Of a stretch of 64,000 bases of DNA, positions 7,527 through 15,964 are shown one piece after another. Source of the stretch: Capillimicrobium parvum (GTDB lineage: Bacteria; Actinomycetota; Thermoleophilia; Solirubrobacterales; Solirubrobacteraceae); contig NZ_CP087164.1 of assembly GCF_021172045.1 (NCBI RefSeq), positions 3,906,001 through 3,970,000 on the forward strand. The letters run 5' to 3'. How positions within the stretch are numbered: position 1 is the first letter of the stretch; each line of letters begins with the position of its first letter. Position numbers and translations under genes: made by a program. The notes below the pieces were generated by a model. It did no database searches, was not told where the DNA came from, and saw only the letters and a program-made list of their open reading frames with translations.

Positions 7527-9282
7527 CCGCGAACGCGGCGCGCACGTACGCGACCGCCGGCTTCGGCGTGCCGTCGAGGCGGAACAGGCCCTTCTCGTTG
7601 AACGGCGGATGCGGGCGCGGGTTGCCGCCGTCCCAACCGGGCCGGACCGCGAAGTCGCGCAGCGCCCAGACGAGCGACCCGCCGAGCACGCCGCTGCGCG
7701 CGAAGGCGTCGAGCGATCGGCGCAGAAACCGGGTCTGGAACGCGTACGTGCCCTTGCGCGCGGCGGGACCACGCCGGTTGGCCTCGGCGCCGAACTCGGT
7801 GACGAACAGCGCCTGCGCGGGGAAGCGGGCGCGCAGCCGGCGCAGGTCGGCGAGCAGGTCCCCCGGCAGCGAGCCGCCGTACCAGCCGACGTAGTCGTTG
7901 ATCCCGATCGCGTCGAGGCCGCGCAGCGCGCCCGGAACGGCGTCGAGGGGGCGCAGCGGGACGTCGGCGGCGACGAGCCGCGTCGCGTCGAGCCGGCGCA
8001 CGAGCGCGGCGGCCGCGGCCAGGTAGCGGGCCTCGGCCGACCCGCCGCGCAGCGTCTCGTTCTCGACGCTCCAGGCCATCACCGAGGCGTGGTTGCGGTC
8101 GCGGCGCACGAGCGCGTCGAGGTCGCCCAGCGCCCGGGCGCGCAGCGGGCCGGCGAGCTCGCGCCCGCTCAGCCGCCACACCGGGACCTGATCCCAGACC
8201 ACGATCCCGAGCCGGTCGAACGCCTCCAGCAGCGCCGGGTGCAGCGGGTAGTGGGCGCGGGTGAAGGTCGCGCCGAGCGAGGTCAGCTCCTTGACGAGCC
8301 GCCGGCGGTCGGCCGGCGTGAGCGCGGCCCCGTGTGCGGCGGTCTGCTCGTGCAGGCTCGCGCCACGCAGGTCCAGCGGCCGGCCGTTGAGCAGCGCGCG
8401 CCCGGCCTCGACGCTCCAGCGCCGCACCCCGAAGTGCGCGACGGTCTCCTGCCCGCCGGTCAGCGTCAGGCGCGCCTCGTAGAGCGCGGGAGCGCCGGGC
8501 TCCCAGACGCGGGCGCCGGGGATCGACAGGGCCGCGGCGATCGGGGCGCTCGCGCCGGGCGCGACGGTGCCGAGGTCGCCGGAGACCGTCGTCGCGAAGC
8601 CGCCCGGGCCCGTGACGTCGAGCGTGTAGGAGAGCGGCGCGGCGGCGCCCGTCGTGTTGACCGCCCGCGCCTCGACGCGAACGGGCGCGGGCGAGCCCGG
8701 CGTCGCGACGACCCGGAGATCGCGGGCGTCGAAGGTCGTCAACCGCCGCAGGTAGACCTCGCGCAGGATGCCGCCGGAGTTCCACCACCCCGTAGGCCGT
8801 CCGGCCGGCGGCAGCGCCGTCCGGCTCATCCGCCCGTCGACGCGGACGACGAGCTCGTTGCGCCCCGGCCGGATGCCGGTCGCGGGCAGCTCGAAGGCGA
8901 GGAACGCGCCGTCGTGGCGGCCGAGCCGGCGTCCGTTGAGCCAGACGTCCGCGCGCCGGTTGACCGACTCGAAGCGCAGGACCCAGCCGGTGGCGCCGGC
9001 GGCGGGCGGCAGCGTGAAGGCGTCGCGGTACCAGCGCACCCCCGAGCGAAAGCCCCGGTCGCTGAGATCGCGGGGGCGGATCGCGTTCGGGATGCGGACG
9101 GGACGGTAGGGCCCGGCGCCGTCGCGATAGCTCCAGCCCGAGTTCAGCAGGTAGCGCCCGCCGGGGCCGTCGGCGTACAGCGCCCGCTCGGCCGGCACCG
9201 CCCCCGCCGGCACGCCCGCCGACACGCCCGGCGCGAGCACGGCGACCAGCGCGACGGCCACGGCGACGGCGATCCGCTTCAC
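7507..9282 (-). CDS. Secreted glycoside hydrolase family 2 enzyme
   Basis: A 591-aa protein. An N-terminal signal peptide ends near residue 25 (hydrophobic AVAVALVAVLAP core, then SAG). A sugar-binding jelly roll (WYRDAFTLP, RADVWLNGRRLG, GRNELVVRVDG), an Ig-like domain and a TIM barrel follow. The acid/base Glu is in HASVMAWSVENE and the nucleophile Glu in LFVTEFGAE. Members include beta-glucuronidases, beta-galactosidases and beta-mannosidases; the specificity here is not clear. The GTG start overlaps the TGA of the transporter gene (GTGA), an odd partner for a glycosidase. Confidence 0.85.
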   Translation of the reverse strand: MKRIAVAVAVALVAVLAPGVSAGVPAGAVPAERALYADGPGGRYLLNSGWSYRDGAGPYRPVRIPNAIRPRDLSDRGFRSGVRWYRDAFTLPPAAGATGWVLRFESVNRRADVWLNGRRLGRHDGAFLAFELPATGIRPGRNELVVRVDGRMSRTALPPAGRPTGWWNSGGILREVYLRRLTTFDARDLRVVATPGSPAPVRVEARAVNTTGAAAPLSYTLDVTGPGGFATTVSGDLGTVAPGASAPIAAALSIPGARVWEPGAPALYEARLTLTGGQETVAHFGVRRWSVEAGRALLNGRPLDLRGASLHEQTAAHGAALTPADRRRLVKELTSLGATFTRAHYPLHPALLEAFDRLGIVVWDQVPVWRLSGRELAGPLRARALGDLDALVRRDRNHASVMAWSVENETLRGGSAEARYLAAAAALVRRLDATRLVAADVPLRPLDAVPGALRGLDAIGINDYVGWYGGSLPGDLLADLRRLRARFPAQALFVTEFGAEANRRGPAARKGTYAFQTRFLRRSLDAFARSGVLGGSLVWALRDFAVRPGWDGGNPRPHPPFNEKGLFRLDGTPKPAVAYVRAAFAATRPAR

Positions 9283-10325
9283 ATGCGGTCCAACCCCGCC
9301 CAGCGCTCCTCGATGCGGCCCAGCCGCCAGACGGCGAGCGCGACGGCCCAGGTCACGACGAACAGGCCCACGATGAAGTACCCCACGACGTTGAGGTCCA
9401 CGTTGGAGACCCAGGACCAGAAGCCGCCTTCCAGGCGGAGGCGCTCGGCCGCGATCGACAGCAGCTCGATCGTGCCGACGATGAACGCCACCACCACCGA
9501 CAGCCCGGTGATCGTGAGGTTGTAGTAGACCTTGCGCACCGGGTTGGAGAACGCCCAGCCGTACGCGAAGTTCATGAACGAGCCGTCGATCGTGTCCAGC
9601 AGCGACATGCCCGCGGCGAAGAGGATCGGCAGGCAGAGGATCGCGTAGAACGGCAGCCCGCTCGACGCGGCGCCGGCGGCCAGGAACAGCAGTGCGACCT
9701 CGGTGGCCGTGTCGAAGCCGAGGCCGAACAACACGCCGAGCGGGTACATCTTCCAGGAGCGGTCGATGCGCCGCGAGCAGCGGCCGAGGATGCGGTTCAT
9801 GAGCCCGCGCGACTCGAGCTGCTGCTCGAGACGGTCCTCGTCGAACTCGCCGCGGCGCATGCGCCGGAAGATCCCGAAGATGCCGAGCAGGATCACGACG
9901 TTGATCGCCGCGATGACGTAGAGGAACAGACCCGAAACGCTCGTGCCGACCAGGCCCGCGACGTCGTGCAGCGTCGAGCCGTCCTCGGAGACCTGGCCTC
10001 CGAGCGCGCGCACGCCGAGCGCGAACAGGAAGGCGAGCACGAACACGACGGTCGAGTGGCCCAGCGAGAAGAAGAAGCCGACGCCCAGGGGCCGCTGGCC
10101 GTCGGCCATGAGCTTGCGGGTCGTGTTGTCGATCGCCGTGATGTGATCGGCGTCGAAGGCGTGGCGCAGGCCGAGCGTGTACGCGGTGATGCCGAGGCCG
10201 AGCCCGAACACCGCGCCGTCCCCCAGGTCGAAGTGGCGCGGCACGACGAGCAGCAGCAGGATCCCGAACCCCGCCACGTGCAAACCCGCCACCACCGCGG
10301 TCAGCCCCCGCCCGCCCGACGCCAT
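9279..10325 (-). CDS. NixA/HoxN-family nickel/cobalt permease
   Basis: A 348-aa protein with about eight membrane segments and both family signatures: RHAFDADHITAIDN in helix 2 and GLGFDTATEVALL later. The His/Asp residues of the first motif bind Ni2+ or Co2+. It imports the metal for enzymes such as urease or hydrogenase, or for cobalamin; none of these is nearby. The ATG at 10325 has no SD. A better start with GGAGG lies upstream in another frame (see 10301-10402), so this frame may be missing its first residues through a one-base change in a G-tract. No cobalamin or NiCo riboswitch motif is evident upstream. Confidence 0.85.
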   Translation of the reverse strand: MASGGRGLTAVVAGLHVAGFGILLLLVVPRHFDLGDGAVFGLGLGITAYTLGLRHAFDADHITAIDNTTRKLMADGQRPLGVGFFFSLGHSTVVFVLAFLFALGVRALGGQVSEDGSTLHDVAGLVGTSVSGLFLYVIAAINVVILLGIFGIFRRMRRGEFDEDRLEQQLESRGLMNRILGRCSRRIDRSWKMYPLGVLFGLGFDTATEVALLFLAAGAASSGLPFYAILCLPILFAAGMSLLDTIDGSFMNFAYGWAFSNPVRKVYYNLTITGLSVVVAFIVGTIELLSIAAERLRLEGGFWSWVSNVDLNVVGYFIVGLFVVTWAVALAVWRLGRIEERWAGLDRM

Positions 10326-10402
10326 TCCGCGGGCGTCAGCGCCCCGCGGGCGCGCCCGAGCCGGGACGTGCGAGGACCTGCAGGACCGGACGACGCTCCC
10401 AT
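10301..10402 (-). other. Out-of-frame N-terminus of the Ni/Co permease
   Basis: GGAGG (10413-10409) sits 6 nt before ATG 10402. It opens a 33-codon frame ending LTPAEWRRAGGG then TGA. The LTPAEWRR stretch looks like a permease N-terminus, and the permease frame continues directly after it. One extra G in the GGGGG tract near 10304-10308 would fuse the two into one protein. Causes to separate are an assembly error, a real mutation, phase variation, or a translationally coupled leader. 10403-10644 otherwise holds no gene I can support. Confidence 0.45.
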
Positions 10403-10644
10403 GATCGACCTCCGTGGTCTTGACGCCGGCCGAGGGGGTGGTGCCGGCCGCGAGGATGACTCGGCAGCATTTCGCGCGACGCGTCCGCGCGGATCACTAC
10501 GAGCCGCGAATGGGCGTGCCCGCGCGCCCGCGGATGTGGGCGGCGGCGCCGATCGACCTTGGTCAGCGGCCGCTTCACGGCGCCGGCGCCGGCGGCCCGC
10601 TCACGGAGCTCGCGGCCCGGGCCGGGCATAGACTCGCTGGCCCC

Positions 10645-12003
10645 ATGCCCGTCTCGTTCTGGATGCGCCGGCTCGAGCCGCTGCCGCCCCCGCGGCCGCC
10701 GCTCGACGGCGACCGCGACGCGGACGTCTGCATCGTCGGCGCCGGCTACACCGGCCTGTGGACCGCGTACGAGCTCAAGCGCGCGCAGCCGGACCTCGAC
10801 GTGGTCGTGCTCGAGTCGCGCTTCGCCGGGTTCGGCGCGTCCGGGCGCAACGGCGGGTGGGTGCTCGGGGACCTGGCCGGCTCGCGCGAGCGCTGGGCGC
10901 GCGGCCCGGCGGGGAGGGCCGGGGTGACGGCGCTGCTGCACGCGGTCCAGGCGGCGGTCGACGAGGTCGGCGCGGCCGTCGACCGCGAGGGCATCGCATG
11001 CGACTTCGTCAAGGACGGCTCGCTGCAGGTGGCGCAGTCGGAGCTCGAGCTCGAGCGCGTGAGGGGCATCGTCGAGGAGGAGCGCCGCTGGGGGCGTGAC
11101 ACCGAGCTGCTCGACGGGCCGGACGCGACGAAGCGGGTCGCCGTCGACGGCGTGCTCGGCGCCGCGTTCACGGCGCACTGCGCGCGCGTGCAGCCGGCGA
11201 AGCTCGTGCGCGGGCTCGCGGACGCGGTGCAGCGCGCCGGCGCGACCATCCACGAGAGCACCCGGGTGACCTCCATCGCCCCGGGTGCGGCACACACCGC
11301 GGCGGGCGTCGTGCGGGCCCGCCACGTCGTCCGCGCGACCGAGGGCTACAGCGCGCGCCTCGACGGCCACCGCCGCGTCCTGCTGCCGATGAACAGCGCG
11401 ATGATCGTCACGGAGCCGCTGGACGCCGGCGTCTGGGAGCAGGTCGGCTGGGCGGGCGCCGAGACGCTCTCCGACGCGCGCCACCGCTTCGTCTACCTGC
11501 AGCGCACCGCCGACGGCCGCGTCGCGATCGGCGGGCGCGGCGTCCCCTACCGCTTCGGCTCGGGCACCGCCCGCGAGGGACCGGTGCCGGCGCGCACGAT
11601 CGACGAGCTGCGCACCCGGCTCGCCGAGCTGTTCCCGGTGCTACGGGACGCGCCGATCGACGACGCCTGGCACGGCATCCTCGGCGTGCCGCGCAACTGG
11701 TCGCCGTCGGTGGGCCTCGACCCGACGACCGGGATCGCCTGGGCCGGCGGCTACGTCGGCGAGGGCGTCGCGGCGGCGAACCTCGCGGGCCGCACGCTTC
11801 GCGACCTGCTGCTGGGGCGCGACACCGAGCTGACACGCCTGCCGTGGGTCGGCCCCGCGGCGCGCCGCTGGGAGCCCGAGCCCCTGCGCTTCGCCGGCGT
11901 CCAGGCCGTCTACGCGCTGTACGCGGCCGCCGACCGGCGCGAGCGCGGGACCGGCCGCCCGTCGCTGACCGGCCGCCTCGGCCACGCGATCGCGGGGCAC
12001 TGA
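10645..12003 (+). CDS. FAD-dependent oxidoreductase (DAO family)
   Basis: A 452-aa flavoprotein. The ADP-binding motif VCIVGAGYTGLWTAYELK starts near residue 29, followed by an acidic strand end VVVLESRFAGFGASGRNGG. The C-terminus has the FAD-contact region GYVGEGVAAANLAGRTL. The family includes gamma-glutamylputrescine oxidase, sarcosine oxidase and glycine oxidase, which oxidise amines or amino acids and make H2O2 or feed electrons onward. The substrate is not determined. ATG 10645 gives the glycine-rich loop its usual distance from the N-terminus. The stop abuts the GTG of the pabBC gene, so they may be co-transcribed. Confidence 0.8.
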   Translation: MPVSFWMRRLEPLPPPRPPLDGDRDADVCIVGAGYTGLWTAYELKRAQPDLDVVVLESRFAGFGASGRNGGWVLGDLAGSRERWARGPAGRAGVTALLHAVQAAVDEVGAAVDREGIACDFVKDGSLQVAQSELELERVRGIVEEERRWGRDTELLDGPDATKRVAVDGVLGAAFTAHCARVQPAKLVRGLADAVQRAGATIHESTRVTSIAPGAAHTAAGVVRARHVVRATEGYSARLDGHRRVLLPMNSAMIVTEPLDAGVWEQVGWAGAETLSDARHRFVYLQRTADGRVAIGGRGVPYRFGSGTAREGPVPARTIDELRTRLAELFPVLRDAPIDDAWHGILGVPRNWSPSVGLDPTTGIAWAGGYVGEGVAAANLAGRTLRDLLLGRDTELTRLPWVGPAARRWEPEPLRFAGVQAVYALYAAADRRERGTGRPSLTGRLGHAIAGH

Positions 12004-14061
12004 GTGGGCCGGACGGGCGCGCGGCTCGTCGCCGAGCCGCTCGACGTCGACTGGACGCCCGCCGAGGCGGTGCTCGCGCTGCGCGGCGACGACCGCCCGT
12101 TCGCCCTGACCGGCGCGTGGGCCGGCAGCCGCGCCGTGCTCGGCTCGCAGCCCATCCGGGTCGCCGGGCCGGACGAGGACCCCTTCGCGGTCCTCGACGA
12201 GCAGCCCGCGGTCACCGGCGCCGGGGAGCACCGCGGCGCGGTCGGTGGCGGCTGGTTCGGCCATCTCGGCTTCGCGCTCGGCCACCTCGTCGAGCGCCTG
12301 GCGCCCGCGCCGCCCGCGCGCACCGCGCTGCCGCCGTTCGCCCTGGCGTTCTACGACCACGTCCTGCGCCTCGACGCCGACGGCCGCTGGTGGTTCGAGG
12401 CGCTCGAGACCCCGGAGCGCGCCGAGGCGCTGGTCGAGCGGCGCGCGCGGCTCGCGGCGCGCCGGCCCGGCGCGCCGCGCCCGTTCCGCGCCGGCCCGTT
12501 CGTCCCGGCGCCGCCCGGCGCGGCGGGGCTGCGGGCGGGCGTGGCGGAGTGCGTGGAGCGCATCCACGGCGGCGAGCTCTTCCAGGCGAACCTCACGATG
12601 CGCATCGAGGGCCCGTTCGCGGGCGACCCGCTCGACGCGTTCGCCGCCGGCCTCGCCCTGGAGCCCCGCCACGGCGCGCTGTTCGCCGGCCCCTGGGGCG
12701 CGACGGTCGGCCTCTCCCCCGAGCTGTTCCTGCGCCGCCGCGGGCGCGAGGTGGTCACGCGGCCGATCAAGGGCACGATCCGCCGCGACGCCGACGAGGA
12801 CGGGGCCCGCCGCGCGCTCGTCGGCTCGGCGAAGGACCGTGCCGAGAACGTGATGATCGTCGACCTGATGCGCAACGACCTCGGCCGCGTCTGCGCGTAC
12901 GGCAGCGTGCATGCCGGCGGCGCGCCGGTGGCCGAGGCGCACCCCGGCGTCTGGCACCTCGTCTCCGAGGTCCGCGGCCGGCTGCGCGACGGCGTCGGCG
13001 ACGGCGAGCTGCTGCGGGCGACCTTCCCCCCGGGGTCGGTGACCGGCGCGCCGAAGGTGCAGGCGCTGCACGTGATCGCCGAGCTCGAGGGCGCCGCGCG
13101 CCACGTCTACACCGGCGCGGTCGGGTTCGCGAGCCCGGTCGCGGGGCTCGAGCTCAACGTCGCCATCCGGACGTTCGAGGTGCGCGACGGGGTCGCCTGG
13201 ATCGGCGCGGGCGGCGGGATCGTGGCGGACTCCGACCCGGACGCCGAGGTCGCGGAGGCGCTCGGCAAGGCGCGCCCGCTCATCGCGGCGCTCGGCACCG
13301 AGCTGCGGCCGGGCCCGCTGCGGGGTGGGCGTGTGCCGGCGCCGCGGGCGCTGGCGGGGGGGCGGCGACGGCCCGACGCGGCGCTCGGCGTGATCGAGAC
13401 GCTCGCGGTGCTGGACGGCCGGCCGGTCGAGCCGGAGGCGCACCTGGCCCGGCTGCGCGCGAGCGTGGAGGAGCTGTACGCGGCGGCGCTGCCCGGCGAC
13501 CTCGCCGAGCGGACCGCGAGCTCCGCCGCCGGCGCGGGCGACGGCTACGCCCGCCTGCGCATCGACGTCGTGCCCGGCCGGCTGGGATCGGTGGACGTGG
13601 AGGTCGCCGTGGCGGGCGCCGCCCACCCGGCCGCGGGCGCGGCGCCGGTGCGCGTCGAGCCGGTGCGGCTGCCCGGCGGCCTGGGGCCGCACAAGTGGCG
13701 CGACCGGCGCCTCGTCCAGGCGCTGCAGGCCGAGCTCGGCGCGATCGCGCTGCTCGTCGACGCCGACGGCGCCGTGCTCGAGGCGGCGATGGCGAACGTC
13801 TGGCTCGTCGAGGGCGACGAGCTCGTGACGCCCCCGGCGGACGGGCGCATCCTGGCCGGCTGCACGCGCGCCCGCGCGCTCGCCCTCCCGCAGGCGCGCG
13901 AGGAGGCGTTCGGCCTGGACCGCCTCGAAGCGGCCGACGGCGTCCTGCTGACGTCGTCGATCGCCCTGGTGCGGGTGGTCGACTCCGGGCGCGCCGCGCC
14001 GCCCCTCCAGCCGGTCGCGGCGCTGCGCGACGCGGTCGGCGCGGCGGTCTTCGCGGGGTAG
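12004..14061 (+). CDS. Fused aminodeoxychorismate synthase I / ADC lyase (PabB-PabC)
   Basis: A 685-aa two-enzyme fusion. Residues 1 to about 440 are a chorismate-binding PabB domain with PIKGT at 254-258. The Lys256 in this motif marks aminodeoxychorismate synthase rather than anthranilate synthase (PIAGT). DRAENVMIVDLMRNDLGR and PPGSVTGAPK follow. Residues from about 460 form a class IV aminotransferase fold with the PLP lysine at about 564 (GPHKWRD) and LLTSSIALVR, matching 4-amino-4-deoxychorismate lyase. Together they convert chorismate to p-aminobenzoate for folate. The glutaminase PabA is not in the window. The GTG start follows the upstream stop with no gap. Confidence 0.9.
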   Translation: MGRTGARLVAEPLDVDWTPAEAVLALRGDDRPFALTGAWAGSRAVLGSQPIRVAGPDEDPFAVLDEQPAVTGAGEHRGAVGGGWFGHLGFALGHLVERLAPAPPARTALPPFALAFYDHVLRLDADGRWWFEALETPERAEALVERRARLAARRPGAPRPFRAGPFVPAPPGAAGLRAGVAECVERIHGGELFQANLTMRIEGPFAGDPLDAFAAGLALEPRHGALFAGPWGATVGLSPELFLRRRGREVVTRPIKGTIRRDADEDGARRALVGSAKDRAENVMIVDLMRNDLGRVCAYGSVHAGGAPVAEAHPGVWHLVSEVRGRLRDGVGDGELLRATFPPGSVTGAPKVQALHVIAELEGAARHVYTGAVGFASPVAGLELNVAIRTFEVRDGVAWIGAGGGIVADSDPDAEVAEALGKARPLIAALGTELRPGPLRGGRVPAPRALAGGRRRPDAALGVIETLAVLDGRPVEPEAHLARLRASVEELYAAALPGDLAERTASSAAGAGDGYARLRIDVVPGRLGSVDVEVAVAGAAHPAAGAAPVRVEPVRLPGGLGPHKWRDRRLVQALQAELGAIALLVDADGAVLEAAMANVWLVEGDELVTPPADGRILAGCTRARALALPQAREEAFGLDRLEAADGVLLTSSIALVRVVDSGRAAPPLQPVAALRDAVGAAVFAG

Positions 14062-14074
14062 GCCGCGCGCCGCG

Positions 14075-15964
14075 TCAACCCGTGCGCACGACCTCCTGGA
14101 CCGCGCCCCGCACGGAGCGCGCCGGCAGGTGCACGCGGCGGCCGCCGAGCCGGCCGGTCATGCCCCGGCGGCGGTCGAAGCGCAGGACGCCGTCCATGCG
14201 CCCGGGGCCACTGACGCGCACCGCGCCCCGGTACCGGCCGAGCTGGGAGTCGATGCGCCCGCTCACGCGCACGCCGGGCACCCAGCTCACGCCCCGCAGG
14301 ACGAAGCCGGTGCGGCCGGCGATGCGCCAGCTCCCGGCGCGCAGCCCGCCGCCGCGCCGGTCGGGGAGGCCCGACGCCTCGAGCTCGAGGTCGGCCTCGC
14401 GCGCGTCATGGATCGCGCCGACCGCCGCGGTCAGGACGCGCCCGCGCAGGCCGCCGGCGCGAGGTGCCGCCGGGGTCACGGCGAGCGAGGCCGGCGCGAT
14501 CGGCTGCGGCGGCACGCCGTACCACGATCGCGCGCACGGGTCGCCGACCCGGTGGCCGGCGAAGAAGCGGGTCAGCGCGCGGCGCACGCAGCCGTCCACG
14601 TCGCTGTCGATCTCGTCGTGTCCCGAGCCCGGGACCACCACGAGCTGGGCGCGCGGGATCTGGGCGGCGAGCGCCCGGTCGTTCTCCAGCGGCGTGCGCA
14701 CGTCGAGGGAACCGCCGAGGATGAGCGCCGGCACGTCCGGGAGCGGCGCGGCGACCGGGCCGGCGACGCGGCCGACCGGCCAGCGCAGGCACTGCCGGTC
14801 GACGCTCATGGCGGCGACCAGCGGCCGGCTGAACGGCCCGAGCCGCGCCTCGGGGGCGGCGGCGACCGCGGCGTCCACGAGCGCGGGACGGTCGGCGAGC
14901 GGCGTGGTCAGCGCGTAGGCCAGCCGGGTGTCGGCGCAGGTCGTCGCGACGTTGAGGCCGAGGCTGAGCTCCCGCGTGCCGAACGGCGCTCCGATCGCCG
15001 GGCGGATCAGCCGCAGCAGCGGAGCGGCGTCGCCGGCGAGGCCCGACCGCACGGCCGCGGGCATGGCGGCCTGCAGGTGCCCGTTGAGGTCGCCGGCCAC
15101 GATCAGCGCGGCCAGCCCCGGGGCGGTGAGCGTGCGTGCGACGCGGCGGCCGCGCCCGTCCACGACGAAGCCGCGCAGCGGGGCGGCCTCCAGGCGCGCC
15201 GCGAGCGCGCGGACGTCGCCGAGCGGGTCGTCGGTGATGCCGCGGCAGCGCCCGTCCGAGCACTGGTCGGCGAGGATCCGGGGCAGCGGGCCCCACGAGT
15301 CCAGCAGCAGCGCGTCGACGCCCTGGGGCCCGACGGAGGAGTCGAGGACCAGGCGGTCGACCCGCGCCGGGTAGCGCCGCGCGAACTCGGCGGCGACGTA
15401 CGTGCCGTACGACGTCCCCTGGATCGAGAGGCGCGGGGCGCCGAGCGCCCGGCGGAACGCCTCGATGTCGTCAACCGTGTCGGTCGTCGAGTAGAAGTCG
15501 CGGCGCGGCCCGAGATGGCGCGCGCAGGATGCGCTCAGCGACCGGTAGTCGGGCACCAGCGCGCGGGTGCGCTGCAGGACCGGGCAGCGCAGCACGCCCG
15601 AGTCTCCGGTGCCGCGCTGGTCCATCAGCACGAGCCGGCGGCTGCGCAGGGCGGGTGCGAGCGTCTGCTCGTAGGCGGGCCCGAACGCCACCGCGCTCTG
15701 CCCCGGGCCGCCGGACAGCGCGAGGAGCACCCCGGCGCCGCGCCGCGGCGCCGACCGCTGGCGCGCCACCCGCAGCGCGACCGTCCCCTTCACGACCCCC
15801 GTGCGGTCCAGCGGGACCTGCAGGCGCGCGCACTGAAAGCCCGCGAGCGCCGGCCGGCAGCCGTGCCACCGCAGGCCCGCCGCCGGGGCGGCGGGCGCGA
15901 GCGCGAGCGATCCTGCGAGCGCGAGCGCGGCCACGGCGGCACCCGCCGCGACCGCCCGCCTCAC
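14075..15964 (-). CDS. Secreted S33-type aminopeptidase-like alpha/beta hydrolase
   Basis: A 629-aa protein with an N-terminal export signal (AVAALALAGSLALAPAAPAAG). The hydrolase core has an oxyanion turn LSGGPGQS, MDQRGTGDSG, nucleophile GTSYGT, acid GGSLDVRTP and histidine GSGHDE, matching tripeptidyl/prolyl aminopeptidases (S33). Several extra Cys may form disulfides. About 130 C-terminal residues are a beta-rich tail outside the core. The GTG at 15964 overlaps the TGA of the upstream Tim44-domain gene, which fixes the start. Substrate peptide or ester is unknown. Confidence 0.8.
   Translation of the reverse strand: MRRAVAAGAAVAALALAGSLALAPAAPAAGLRWHGCRPALAGFQCARLQVPLDRTGVVKGTVALRVARQRSAPRRGAGVLLALSGGPGQSAVAFGPAYEQTLAPALRSRRLVLMDQRGTGDSGVLRCPVLQRTRALVPDYRSLSASCARHLGPRRDFYSTTDTVDDIEAFRRALGAPRLSIQGTSYGTYVAAEFARRYPARVDRLVLDSSVGPQGVDALLLDSWGPLPRILADQCSDGRCRGITDDPLGDVRALAARLEAAPLRGFVVDGRGRRVARTLTAPGLAALIVAGDLNGHLQAAMPAAVRSGLAGDAAPLLRLIRPAIGAPFGTRELSLGLNVATTCADTRLAYALTTPLADRPALVDAAVAAAPEARLGPFSRPLVAAMSVDRQCLRWPVGRVAGPVAAPLPDVPALILGGSLDVRTPLENDRALAAQIPRAQLVVVPGSGHDEIDSDVDGCVRRALTRFFAGHRVGDPCARSWYGVPPQPIAPASLAVTPAAPRAGGLRGRVLTAAVGAIHDAREADLELEASGLPDRRGGGLRAGSWRIAGRTGFVLRGVSWVPGVRVSGRIDSQLGRYRGAVRVSGPGRMDGVLRFDRRRGMTGRLGGRRVHLPARSVRGAVQEVVRTG

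Noticed and set aside
10403-10644. Cobalamin or NiCo riboswitch upstream of the Ni/Co permease
   Set aside because: I found no B12-box-like core or clustered G-rich four-way junction in the reverse strand. A covariance-model scan would settle it.
12004-13320. Anthranilate synthase component I
   Set aside because: The motif is PIKGT with Lys256; anthranilate synthases have PIAGT. The fused class IV aminotransferase domain also fits PabC.
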